Shown here in pieces: positions 1-11,263 of a DNA stretch of 64,000 nucleotides. Origin of the DNA: Blattamonas nauphoetae. Its lineage: Eukaryota > Preaxostyla > Oxymonadida. Positions within the stretch are counted from its first letter, which is position 1; every line of letters begins with the position of its first letter. The notes under the pieces were generated by a model. The model ran no database searches. It saw nothing but the letters and a program-made list of their open reading frames with translations, and was not told where the DNA came from. Position numbers and translations under genes: made by a program. The DNA lies in the NCBI GenBank assembly GCA_033064195.1, contig JARBJD010000020.1, positions 372,001 to 436,000 on the forward strand, given 5' to 3'.

Positions 1-2
1 AT

Positions 3-2432
3 TTGAGCCTGTCACAAACTGAAATGAATCATGCTATCCGTTTCCTGGAATATGCAAGTCTCCACATCAAATATCATTTACACACTGAACAGCTTCTCGA
101 AACCATATTCCCGAAGGAGAAACATTGTCAAACCAAACTGGTGTCGTCCTTGATAAATCTTCTGTCTCTTCCATCTGACACGCTCCAAACAGTTGTTCTC
201 TCCTTCTTGGACGTTGGTCTAGATCGATCAACACGTGAATTCTCCGCTGCAGTAACATAAGCAGGGTTGTTGCCTCAGATCATCGATCATCTGAAACCAC
301 ACGAAATACCATTGAATGGAACAACCGTCGAATTCCATCGCCATCTGATAACGATTGTGGATGATTTTTTCCTCTTTTCCACACCAGACGACATCTGCAG
401 CCATCACGAAATCGACCCATACACTTCTGACAACGCGCAGTTCGCGTTCGAAATCATTGAACCCATTATCCAATCATTCAGCACATATTTGCGGCATCTC
501 ATGACCACTCCAGTCTGCCCCACTGATCCTTGCTCCGGTCTCTTGCTCGTGTTGAACATGAAATTCTACAAACAAAACGTGATGAATCGTCACCATCGTC
601 CCTCCTCTCCAAACATACAACGATTTTTTGATGAGCTGAGAAAGAACATGACGGACGAACTTGCCTCGTGGATGGATATTGCCATGGCAGGCGAAGAACT
701 CAGCGGTCTTCTCTTTGGCGAAGAGAGATGGATGAGCGAGCCGTCCTCGGTGAAGATATTCACAAGTCTTCTTTCTCGCTCGAGTGAGGGGAAGACATTC
801 TCTGATTTTGGAGTCAAAGCATTTCTGTGCTTCATGTCGAGTCTCTCACATAAAGTGCAACTGGTCATCTGGTCTGATGACCAATTTGAGCTAAACATAA
901 ACAAACAAGAGGTTTCTTCGCCAAAATTGGATTTGAAGGCACTCTGGGCACTCTTCACTCCGACACAGCCACACCATGCTGTCACCATTCTCGCTGCATT
1001 CCGCTTGTTCTTGAAGAACACGGACAATCAGACTTGGATGAAGCACGTTTGGAGCGGATGGTTCCCCAACTTCAGCAACGCCGTTGATCTGTCCAATCTG
1101 CTCTTCACTAGAGAATTCACCCGACTCCACACCGACATCGTCAAACTGATGAGTGATCATCTCAAATGGATTCAAAAACGTGAAGACAAAAACAAGGATT
1201 CATTGACAACTGAACATCGAAGGGACTTGGACGAGCTCTGTCGGGCATTCTACACACAGACGAAGGATTACGTCGTCCATCTTTCGCTCCATCCGTTCGC
1301 ATTGGATGACGAGCGACATGACACCATTCTCGACTTTCTCAGCGAATTGTATCTGCATGATTTCAAGAACAGCTCGAACAAGCCCTATCAAGAGGAAGTG
1401 AGACAGGAAATGGATGCATCTGCCATCTCTTCGTCATCTCCTCCACTCATCCTCACTTCTGACCTTGTTTGTCCTCTCACCGACACGGAGATCCTCACCA
1501 TTGTCGACAGAGTTGTTGCTCGGCTCGAAAGCAACTCGTCTTTGGATGACGACACCATCCTTCGGATCTTCGCGTTCCACAGAAATCAACTCCGCTGCAT
1601 CAACCGACCCAATTTGTTCAGAAAAGAAGCGCGGGAAGATGAAATCATGTCCGACAGAGATTACCACCTCTCCGTCTATCTACCCAAATTGTTCAGAAAA
1701 GCTGGGCGATCGAAAGAACAATACTTCCACGCACTCGAGACGCTCCTCTCGCTCCTCGTTGAGTTTTTGGATCGAGCACCCATCCGTTCTCTCCTCTCGA
1801 TTCGACCAGACACAAGACCGTTCAAGGACGAATGGGACGATGTCGATTTGGAGACAGTGGGAATTGTGCTGCGAATGATCAACGAGAACCAATTTACAAA
1901 GAATTATGAATCAAAATCATTCGAATCTCTTTTCGTCGACTTTGCCATCCTTTGCCTTCCACAAGCTCGTTTCATCACTCATCGACTGTCCCAGCCACAG
2001 CTCGAGCGACTGATTGCTCCGTCCGCCGATGTCCTCGGCAGACACTTCATCCAACTGCGCCACTTCAACGGATATGAAAGAGTGGATCGCCAGGGAATGT
2101 TCATCGATGTGTGCTATTGTTGCAATCTGTGTGTGATTGCTCGGTGTCTCAGCAGAACTGGATTCTTCTCTCGCTTTGTGACTGCGTTGCTCGACTTCCG
2201 TTTCTTCGTGAGTGCGTTTTTCTTCCAGATCATCATTTACGGTGCAGACCTTGATGATGTTGACATCGAAGATCAGAAGATGCTTCGAGGGACAGTCCCG
2301 AACTTTCTGGAGGAAGGATGGGAGGATGCGTTGGACCACATCTTCCTCATTAAGTATTGCGAGTATTCTGACATTAAATCCATCACAGAAGTCATGATGC
2401 ACTTCTTGGGAACGAATGTGAACTGGTGGTAG
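3..2432 (+). CDS. Helical-repeat (HEAT/ARM-like) protein, 5' end outside window
   Basis: Open from the left edge, so the true start is missing; about 800 residues are visible. A 27-bp GT-AG intron at 252-278 removes an in-frame TAA and joins exon 3-251 to exon 279-2432 in phase 0. A second possible 21-bp intron (2208-2228, GTGAGT to CCAG) is in frame either way. The protein is leucine-rich and predicted almost wholly helical, without signal peptide or membrane span. It resembles the expanded HEAT/ARM-like families of oxymonad genomes, to which the gene at 31174 also seems related; that link is from memory of the families, not a search. The role is unknown. The next gene is convergent, 857 bp away. 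The alternative to the first intron is a single nonsense change. Confidence 0.6.
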
Positions 2433-3289
2433 GATAGGATGTGACTGTCTGATGCTGTTCACACTCATTCATGCGGCACTGTCATGAATGGACGAATCGA
2501 ACACGTTCTGTGTAAAATATCCACTTCATTTCATTAGTTATTCTCATCTCATCCAAGGAACCAAATTTCTCTTTTGTTTTCTCTTTCACAACACAATAAA
2601 TTATCTCAAACAATTTGTTCATGCCTCTTGGATCGAGTGCAGTTGGGAGAATATTGTTGAAATGTGCCACGCGTCACCAAATTGCACAGACGAAGAAATT
2701 CTCCAAAATAATCAACTTTTTTCGTCTATCATCTCGCAATACATCATTTCTGAACTTTTTTCATTTTCAAAAAAACATAGAAGTTGTCTCGATCAACTCA
2801 GAAATTTCACGTTTTTTCCATTTTTCTCTTTAATGGACGATTTATTTCCATAATCTCACATAGAGACCTCTTTTTTTGTTGTTTTCCATCCTTTCACTGT
2901 TTTAGAAGTTGTTTTGCAAAAAAAACTGTGCAAAAAGGTGTTGATCTTAAAAAGGCCATTTCAAGCTCGATCATGCTTGAAATCCAAAAATTCACCTGTA
3001 TCCTTCCTATTGAACACTTGAACGATAAATAGGCCAATTTTCATTTTTTGTGACACACCATACTGTGATGGCACAATTGAAAATTATTCTCCCAGTTGCA
3101 TCTGAGACCTTCGCTTCGATCTGAAGCAAGTTCACATAACAAAGACTTGAAAACGAAGAGTAGTAACATGAAATGGTTTTGTGTAATGGTCTTAATTCTT
3201 TTTCCTGATCATTTCCTGGGGCTTGCTTGTTTGAGATTGGAGGGAATCGCGAGAGATCGAAGAGAGTAGGAATGATCTGGCGGGTTTAT
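2433..3289. other. Convergent intergenic region holding a dispersed repeat
   Basis: This is the gap between the helical-repeat gene (+) and the NTPase gene (-), which meet tail to tail. It is AT-rich with no convincing coding frame. Its middle (about 2650-3060) is an old copy of a repeat also found at 36909-37343. The outer parts show nothing I recognise. Confidence 0.6.
2650..3060. repeat. Diverged copy of a 435-bp MITE-like repeat
   Basis: This stretch aligns along most of its length, in reverse orientation, with 36909-37343. Shared islands include the segments around ACATAGAAGTTGTC, CATAGAGACCTCTTTTTTTG, TTTTCCATCCTTTC and AAGGCCATTTCA. The copy is clearly diverged and its ends are indistinct, so the boundaries are approximate. 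It lies in the 3' intergenic space and does not touch a gene. It carries no coding capacity, as expected of a non-autonomous DNA element. Confidence 0.7.
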
Positions 3290-6200
3290 TCAGTTTGGTG
3301 GTATGGATATCCACATTCTCTTCTCGGCTTTGGAGGGCGCATCGAATTCCCCCGAGTCAGTTTGGTCTCCCCTCTTCTGCTTTCCGAAGTGTTTACCATC
3401 AATTTCTGCGGCTGACGGGGTCTTGCCACAATTCAGGTCGGTCTCCTTCGTCTTCTTCCTTCTCTGCTTCCCAAAGGGTTTACCATCAATTTTTAGGTCT
3501 CCAACATCACGAAGATTCGTCTTTTCCGCCGATTCGTCAATCAGCATGACATCAGACGACCTCGACGCGACTGTCTCCACATTTCCATCACAATCGGAAT
3601 TTGTGGACACAAGAGTGCTCAGTTCGGTGATCATCTCATACAAATCGTTCATCATTTCGTTGTTGCCAGTCTTCTCCAATTTCCAGTAGCATGCAGCAAT
3701 GATCCCTGAGATTCGGTCAATCAGGAGTTGAGCATTCATTCGAATGTCGTGCGGGACACTCGCGTGTTGTGGAAGAGGACCAGAAATTGACGGATTGCCT
3801 TCAACAATCATCCTCACTTTGTTGGTCGTTCTCGTTCCTTCAAGGTTGCCTGGCGGTCGAGGTGTCGGACTGTGAGAGTGACGGTGTTCTCTGACAAGAG
3901 CATGCCAAGTGTTGCAGTGATCGCGTGTCCTGTTGAGGATGTTCCCGATCGCTCTTGTCACAACATCAATGTCCAGCTCCTCGATTTGCTCGGTTTGAGA
4001 CTTGAATGTTGCGGGGAGGCGCGGGCCACTCGCGTCTCTGAAGATTCGACTTATTGATTTCAGTTCATTCTGAAAAAAATGAACCTCATCCCAACTCCCC
4101 GTCTCCCAAGCAATTCGCAACTGCAAACTCAATCCGTCCTTCAGCGCATGCAAAAGAGTGTTCACCACCATCGTCCTTCGGGCTTCATTCGTCTGTTTTA
4201 CGTCAGTGCTGGCACTTCCAGGAGTGTCTTGAAAAGGCTCTTCTTTCGAGGGAATTTCTACAACAAACGACTCCAGACACGATCCCAATGTGTCCACGTG
4301 ATCTTGAACTTGTTGGAGATGGTGTTGGAGAATGTGAAAAGAGGGATTCAAGATGATCGGCAGGTCCTGACCTTCCCGAATCCATCGTTCCCAGTTGATT
4401 CCGAAGCATTCTCGAGCATTCGCTGCAACTCTTTCCAGCTCGTCAAATTGATGAGAGTTTGTCTCAGGACCGCTGCTGTGAGTGTGTTTCGATTCAAATT
4501 CCACCACAGCCGCGTCATTCATCTCAATGTGTTCTTGTGACTTTTCAAATAAAGAGATGGCGAGTTCGATCTCCCCAGACTGGAGAGAGAGTCGGGATCT
4601 CAGAAGGAGTTCTTTCGCTTCAAGACATGTTGGGTGTGTTTTCATGATCACGTTCTCGCAATCTTGGATCCTTTCGATCAGCTCACATTCCACCTCAGCC
4701 GCGTCATTCAGCACCATTTGATGTTTCGACTGACCGAATAATGACATTGCGGTGATGAGATCTCCAGACTGGAGAGAGAGTCGCGATCTCAGAAGCAGGC
4801 ATTTCGCCAGAAAACACGCGAGGTGTGATTTCTCCGTCTCGCTTTCACAGGTTTGGATCCTTTCTTCCATTTCGGTTTGATCTGCCTGAAGTGCATCGGA
4901 CAGCCCGGCGGAAGGATTCTTCCGATTCAGCGATTGCCAGAAAGACTCGTATTCGATGCGTTTGTCTCGGAGAGGATCAGTCACTTGCGCCTGACGAACA
5001 GGGATGCGACCAAATCGGACATTTGTGCCAGCAGGAAGCATCAATTGCGCATTGTGCTTGTGATTGGTGATGTCCACACTTGGCACATCAAACTCCAACG
5101 AGTGGTATGGCTGTTCTGAGAGCTTGATCACTTTGTATTGCGATCTGCTCAGTTTCTCGCAACTCAGTTTGAAACCGTCACTCCACAGACTATGGGCTTC
5201 GACGATTCTTGATGGATCATTTGGTGAATCTGATGACTGATGCGTTGAGGCACGATGACGAATGACATCGTTTGGTGTGATTGTTCTCATCATTGCAGAT
5301 GGGAGTGGAGGGAAAGGAAAGCGATAGCAATCTGGCGTCCCAGGGATCTCACTCGTGCATGTGATTCGAACAAAATCAGTCCGATTCGATGTTGATCGAA
5401 GTGTTGGCCACAATCCACTCCTCACCTTCTTTTGTTCGATGTCAGATTCAATTGATAAGATATCTCCAAATATCTCCACTGTTTTCGCATTCTGCGATTC
5501 GTCCGTCTGTTCAGTCTTCCCTGCGCTGACTTGCGTCTCCTCAAACACGATTTCCGTTGATTTGAAAAAGAGCCTTCCTTTGCTCCGGCGTTCGATCTCA
5601 ACGTGTTCTTCCACTGGCACAAGTCTCTGTTGGTCGGAATAAACCAGATCAATCAGTTTGAAGTTCTGACGAATTCTGGGACGATTATTCCACATCGCTT
5701 GACAATAATGATCGGGAAAGTTCTCAGCAACGAGCGATCCACAGAAGGCACAGCGGACGGCTTGTGGGCTGTGGTTCACTTCCAGATCGGTGAAGCGAGC
5801 CAAGACTGGAGCGGTGCTTGCGGTCATCGCAGGAATGCTGACGTCTTCAACATCGATCCCTCTTTTGGTTTCGAACTGCGCAACCAAAATGTTCTGCCCT
5901 GCAATGAACGACCGCAGCTTTTGGATCATTTTGGGTTTGAAGTTGGGACACTTGTTCAAATCAGCGACGACAATGAACGACGGAAAGATCTGCACTCGCT
6001 TCAAACGATACAGTGTTTTTAGGATGAAACACCATTTCTTCATCAGCTGAACACCTTCGTCGGTGAATTCGAATTTCCATTCAGTTGTGTTTTTGAGGAA
6101 GAAGACACCGAGCGAATGCAGAACATCTGACTCCTTCAGCAACCTGAACACCAGAAGGATCGAATCAAACTCTCCGTTTTGGACATTATTTGCGACGAGG

Positions 6201-8257
6201 TGACTTGTTACAACTTGCAGTCGAGCCCAATGCGCACGTCGTCCTCCATTCACAAAGTCCTCGTCAGTGTCCAGCGTGTTGTCCACATTCCGTGGATGTG
6301 AAAAACCAGTCAGAGCTTCTTTGCGAAGGCAACATTGGAACAGCAAATCCCATTGTGGGTTGTACGCCTCAGCCTCGTGCCTCCTCAAAGATACAGCATC
6401 TGGCATTGTAATTGTCAGAATGGTCGACGAATCATTCATCACCTGAATCAGGCTGATGTTCGTTTTGGGGAACGAAACAGTTGGGGAGTTGATTGTGCGT
6501 GATCCAATCGGTCGGAATTGTGTCAAAGTGAGGCCGTCCTCCACAGCACTCAAGAAAACTTCGTTCTGGCCTTTGTCAAATTCAGCTCCATCCAGAAGTT
6601 CGTTGTAAGGCGAGATCAGGTGCGGTTTTGTTGATTCGTTCATCGTTTTGGTGGTTCGAATATGGACGATTTGCGACGCGTCCAGAGTCGCATGTTGTGT
6701 GAACCAGTTCAAAGGATCAAACTGCGGAGAAGACGGGTGGATGTTGCGATATCCACAATTCAGGAGGTATGGAGTGAACACATCCCGTGGAATCATTCCT
6801 TGCAGGGGGATGATATTTTGTGCTCTCATCATCAGTGAGGTTGGTTTCGGGTCGTATTCGTAGGGACACGGAATCGCATTGAACACGTGGATCATTTCGG
6901 GAAACAAAAGTGTCGGCACATTGTACAAGAACACCGGGTCCAAGATCGCTTTGGGTGCCGTTATGTTATTCCATCGTTTCTTGTTTGGAGATGTCAGGAG
7001 AACAACATGTTCGCCATCAGGGAGATTCCTGCTGTGCAGAACAAAGCTGTTGGAAGAAGCAGAATATGAAGAAAAGAGCAAAGATACTCGTCCACAATGT
7101 GCCAAGTTGTTCCTCGAAGTCGATTCTCAACTTTATTATCTTGATTCACAAAGAGTTTGAAGAAGTGCGGGAAGTGATGGATGCTTGGCATGGTAACCTC
7201 TCCGAGATAGGATTGTGATGAAAATGCCTGTGCAGGGTCATACACTTCGTTTTGTGATGATGGTTGACACATGATGACGTCGTACGTGTAGCAGAAGGTA
7301 TCTCGCGTCATGCGAACGACTGGACGGTGCTTTCTGTTGATCGTGATGGTCGCATTTCCTTTTGATTTTAAATGTTCACTTTGTAATGACTTTTCATCAT
7401 AATCACAAGGAACCGGGCATTTTTTTTTGGTTTTCGGATCTTTTTTATCAATCGGATTCTGATTCACAAAGATGAACGATGGTTCACCATTTCGTGCAGT
7501 TTTTACTTTCTAAAAGAGTGGAAATGGAACAAAATTAGCATACATTGACCCCGAGACTCATAGTCAAAGTGATTAGAGGCATTCGAAGTGAAGATTTCCC
7601 AATCCCAGGTGTTCCAGTCACAATATGAAAGATGTCCGTGTGCGTGTCTCGTAAGGAACAAGTTTTTGCAAATCCATTGGAGTTGAATAATATGTGAGAA
7701 AACAACGAGTAGATCGATGGACGAAAGAGAAGGTCGACAGGTTGTGTGAGAAAATTGTTTGCGCCCTGAAATGTTGGGATAGACTTGAACATATATTTCG
7801 CTTTGTTGAACGGCTTCCCACATTCTGCTTCTTCTTCAAAATTAGGGATCTCCGTTTGGTGGAGAGGGATGATTGATGAATCAATCGAAATTTGGAGATT
7901 TCTGAAGATCTCTCGATTAGTCTCCAACTCTCTCTGTATTTCGAGAGCCGATTTCGTTTTCATCGACGTCAAGTCATCCCGTAAGTCGTCATGCTTCAGA
8001 TGATAGGCTTTCGATTCAAAGTTGGGCGCTGAAGTCGACCATAATCGCACAAATGACAAATAACTTGTCTCAGAAGGGCTTCTCACTTCAGAGGGAATTG
8101 CGTTGTAGGCAGTTTTAAATGTGTCGAAGAGTTCTAGAATGGTTTCGTCTTTGGGCATGATGAGGCCACTCTGCGTGGTTGATTCACCTTCCTGAACATG
8201 ACTGGGGAGTGTATTGAATTTATCCAAGGCACTGGAGACGAGGTCAAATACATTCAT
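3290..8257 (-). CDS. Crinkler/RHS-type P-loop NTPase, 1630 aa, three exons
   Basis: Exons on the minus strand are 8257-7544, 7509-7088 and 7046-3290. The 34-bp and 41-bp introns have GT-AG ends and give one frame of 1631 codons. A Walker A motif GTPGIGKS lies at residues 215-222. It is followed by the pattern seen in Crinkler and trypanosome RHS ATPases, including LLTSPNKKRW and later IPRDVFTPYLL, so nucleotide binding is likely. Around residue 810 the spacing CAFC...HYC could bind zinc. Residues about 1105-1250 hold two tandem helical units, each with LLLRSRLSLQSG, and the C-terminus repeats DGKxFGKQ within a basic stretch that could be a nuclear signal. No signal peptide or membrane span is seen. 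CRN/RHS proteins in other protists are effectors or nuclear proteins of expanded families; the role here is unknown. Actin follows 245 bp upstream on the same strand. Confidence 0.75.
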
Positions 8258-8502
8258 TTGAAGAGGAAATGAACCCTTTATTTTGTTGAAAACTCAGACA
8301 CTCTGAGAAGGAAAAATAACAACACGGAATAGCGGCGAATCAGACTGTCTTCTCCCGTAATTGTTCACAAAAGAGAGAAGGCAAAGATAGTACGAAGAGA
8401 TGAGAGAAGATGAAGGTTTAGCAAAACATAACAAAAAAGGGAGTTTCAACAGAACAAAACGGTTGACCAAACAACCGAACAGAAATAGTTTCACATGTCG
8501 AT

Positions 8503-9633
8503 CTAGAGGCACTTGCGGTGGACAATGCCAGCACCAGACTCGTCATATTCGTCCTTCGAGATCCACATCTGCTGAAACGTGGTGAGCGAGGCGAGAATCG
8601 ACCCCCCAATCCACACCGAGTACTTCCGCTCGGGCGGAGCGGTGGCCTTCACCTTCATCGACGACGGGGCGAGACTGACGAGTTCTTTGGTCAGACGCTC
8701 AGCCAGCCCGTCGAACATGGTAGTCCCTCCCGAAAGAACGACGTTGGAGTACAAATCCTTTCGGATGTCCACGTCTGTCTTCATGATCGATTGGAAGACC
8801 TTCTCGTGGACTCCTGTCTCGTCCATGCCGATCTGCGAGGGGCAGAAGAGGGTTTCTGGGCAGCGGAAGCGCTCGTTGCCGATTGTGATGACATTCCCGT
8901 CTGGCATCTCGTATGTCCTCTCCAGTTCCGACGACCCAGCAGCCTTCTTCATTTCCTCCTCAAAGTCCAGAGCAACATAACAGAGCTGTTCCTTGATATC
9001 CCGCACAATCTCTCTTTCGGCAGTGGTGCGGAAGGAGTACCCGCGTTCGGTCATGATCTTCATCAACATGTCGGTCAGATCTCGGCCAGCAAGGTCCATC
9101 CGAAACACAGCATGTGGGAGATTATACCCTTCGTAGATGGGCACAGTGTGCGAAACACCATCGCCCGAGTCGAACACGATTCCTGTGGTGCGTCCTGTGG
9201 CGTACAGCGACAGGACAGCCTGGATCTGAACGTACATAGCTGGCACGTTGAATGTCTCGAACATGATGCTGGTCATCTTCTCGCGGTTGACCTTTGGGTT
9301 GAGGGGTGCTTCGGTGAGGAGAACGGGGTGCTCTTCGGGGACGATTCGGAGCTCGTTGTAGAAAGTGTGGTGCCAGATCATCTCCATCTCTTCCCAGTTC
9401 GTCACAATTCCGTGTTCGATCGGATAGTGCAGACGGAGGATGCCGCGTCGCAGTTGGGCCTCGTCTCCGATGTACACCTCCTTCCCCCCTCCGCCGATGA
9501 TGATCTGGTCCTCCTTTGGGCGACCGATGATGGACGGGAAGACTGCGTGAGGCGCATCGTTGCCGGCGAAGCCCGCTTTGCACATTCCTGAGCCATTGTC
9601 AATAACAAGACTAGTTGCTTCTTGATCAGACAT
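8503..9633 (-). CDS. Actin
   Basis: The 376-residue product has the normal actin length and is intronless. It begins [20 protein letters not shown] and ends in HRKCL. All hallmark segments are present: phosphate loop [21 protein letters not shown] (here GNDAP), the segment [22 protein letters not shown], and the C-terminal [11 protein letters not shown]. It forms cytoskeletal filaments and binds and hydrolyses ATP. GNDAP in place of the usual GDDAP and the final Leu for Phe are minor deviations. The start at 9633 matches conserved actin N-termini. The TAG stop at 8503-8505 shows that TAG terminates in this genome. No other actin copy lies in the window. Confidence 0.98.
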   Translation of the reverse strand: MSDQEATSLVIDNGSGMCKAGFAGNDAPHAVFPSIIGRPKEDQIIIGGGGKEVYIGDEAQLRRGILRLHYPIEHGIVTNWEEMEMIWHHTFYNELRIVPEEHPVLLTEAPLNPKVNREKMTSIMFETFNVPAMYVQIQAVLSLYATGRTTGIVFDSGDGVSHTVPIYEGYNLPHAVFRMDLAGRDLTDMLMKIMTERGYSFRTTAEREIVRDIKEQLCYVALDFEEEMKKAAGSSELERTYEMPDGNVITIGNERFRCPETLFCPSQIGMDETGVHEKVFQSIMKTDVDIRKDLYSNVVLSGGTTMFDGLAERLTKELVSLAPSSMKVKATAPPERKYSVWIGGSILASLTTFQQMWISKDEYDESGAGIVHRKCL

Positions 9634-10651
9634 TTTGTGTGAAAGTGAAAAATGATTGGTTACTTATTTTGGAGGTTCTAGAATTGATGGGGTCCAAAAA
9701 TGTTTTATGATGGGGGATCTTGTGTTTCATTTTCCGAAAAAATTGTTTTGAAGGAAGATTCTGTTTGGTCGAATTTGTTTACGAGTGTCATCTGAGTTTT
9801 GGGGAAATTGAGTCATTGGTTGATGAATAAGAGGGTGATGTTGAAAGTTGGATCCGCTGCCTTTATAATCAAAGAGATACACTGAAATACTTGAGTAAAT
9901 GCTGAAGGCAATGAGAGACTTAGGGTTTGAGAGAAATTCAATGGAATATGGGTTGATATACAGAGGCAGCGACTGATGATTTGGTGGGAAATGGAGCGTT
10001 TGTGAAATAGAGTCAGGATCATATTCAAATTGAAAAGGAGAATTGTAGAGCAAGGATATTATTGTGAATGCCTTTCAAGATTTGGCAAAGCAAATGTCGC
10101 ATTGTGAAAGGGGATGGGTGAGAGGATGATAGTGGATGGTGATTGACGTTTATACCGTATAAGGATGATCAGCGAAAAGACAGAGGATAGCACATAAGGG
10201 CATTTGGAGAAATGTTCAAGTCAATAACAAACAAAACCTTATGTAATGCTGATCCGAACCACATTGCACATGCTCCTTCAATTTGTCGTCTAATGGGAGA
10301 AATGTTTGCCCAGAATCATGAGTGTGTTGATTTCTGAGAGAATTTTGAGGAAGAGTTAGAAACTTGAAACAATTGCAGAAATAAGGGTGAAATGGATTAC
10401 ACAGAATATTTTGACTTGCCCATGTCTCTCTTGATGAAAAAGACAAAGATAATTGATGCGACTAAAGAAGGTGGAAGAATATGATAATATAGTGAGAGAT
10501 AAAAGGTGAGAATTCGAAAAAATGAGTTCAAGAATATGATGAGAACGAATAAGTCAGAGAAGGTCAAATGAGGAATGCAAACGTTTAGCAATATTGGTAA
10601 GGATGATGAAGACAAGAAAATAGCTGGACAGGCCGCCTTTTAGCGTTTTTT
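9634..10651. other. Intergenic region upstream of actin, nothing recognised
   Basis: About 1 kb lies between the actin start and the stop of the small membrane-protein gene. Several hydrophobic minus-strand frames of 70 to 106 codons occur (for example 9727-10053 and 10397-10615), but none shows a family signature or joins convincingly through introns. It presumably contains the actin promoter; no TATA-like or initiator element stands out. A small multi-exon membrane protein here cannot be excluded. Confidence 0.4.
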
Positions 10652-10956
10652 CTAAGAAGAAGTGTTTATCATGATTGAGAAAATGAAAAGCAAACTGTAG
10701 GCTCCCGCAATCACCAAATCAAAGGGAATTGTCAACAATGCGATTGGAGCATAAAAGAGAAGCCCAGTCCAAACATCTAGATGCATGAAAACAAGACCAA
10801 AGATGGCCAGGGCAGGATTGCGGTCATCAGGGATGAACAATCGGTTGGCAATCGAGAGGAGCTGAAAAGTAACTCAGAAAAATGATATACGAGCATAACA
10901 ACGAGGCATCCAAGCTCGATTTTGTAGAAAATTGATGAATTCTTTACTCGCTCCAT
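10652..10956 (-). CDS. Small multi-span membrane protein, 91 aa, one 29-bp intron
   Basis: Exon 1 is 10956-10891 and exon 2 is 10861-10652. The 29-bp intron (10862-10890) begins GTATAT and ends TTTTCAG, and splicing gives an open frame of 91 residues. The product starts MERVKNSSIFYKIELGCLVV and is almost entirely hydrophobic, with three or possibly four membrane spans (about residues 13-31, 38-53, 55-68 and 71-88). The order of spans, with a short NP-containing loop after the first, is faintly like the C-terminal half of the ciliary TMEM17/TMEM216 family. If so, an N-terminal exon is missing from this model. That comparison is weak and I do not assign a function. Confidence 0.5.
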
Positions 10957-11261
10957 TGGATCGAACCAGAATTATCACAAATGAGAGCGTGCACATCTCT
11001 TTTTCCAAATATGTCATAAAACGAAAGACAAAACGATATAAGCAATAGAGATGAACACATAATGAATAAAAAAATGTTCAGTTCATCGGAACTATGATGA
11101 TTGGATGTTTTAATGTCAAAATAAAGTATAATCGAGTTGTTTGATCGCCTGGGAGACTGAAGTTCGAGAGACTTCTTTAAAGTCGTCTCGAAAGATTCAA
11201 AAGCCGGAGAACGAGGTGTGTTGGCACATGGTCGGAATCCAGGTCGATGAAAATGAGATGA
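10957..11261. other. Short intergenic stretch, nothing recognised
   Basis: AT-rich sequence lies between the small membrane-protein gene and the pogo-like transposon. No gene, RNA or repeat is evident. Minus-strand sequence just left of the transposon is open for about 28 codons and could be the flank of whatever sequence the element entered. Confidence 0.4.
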
Positions 11262-11263
11262 TA

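Noticed and set aside
8518-9591. 357-codon plus-strand frame opposite actin
   Set aside because: Fully antisense to the conserved actin gene; a codon-bias shadow.
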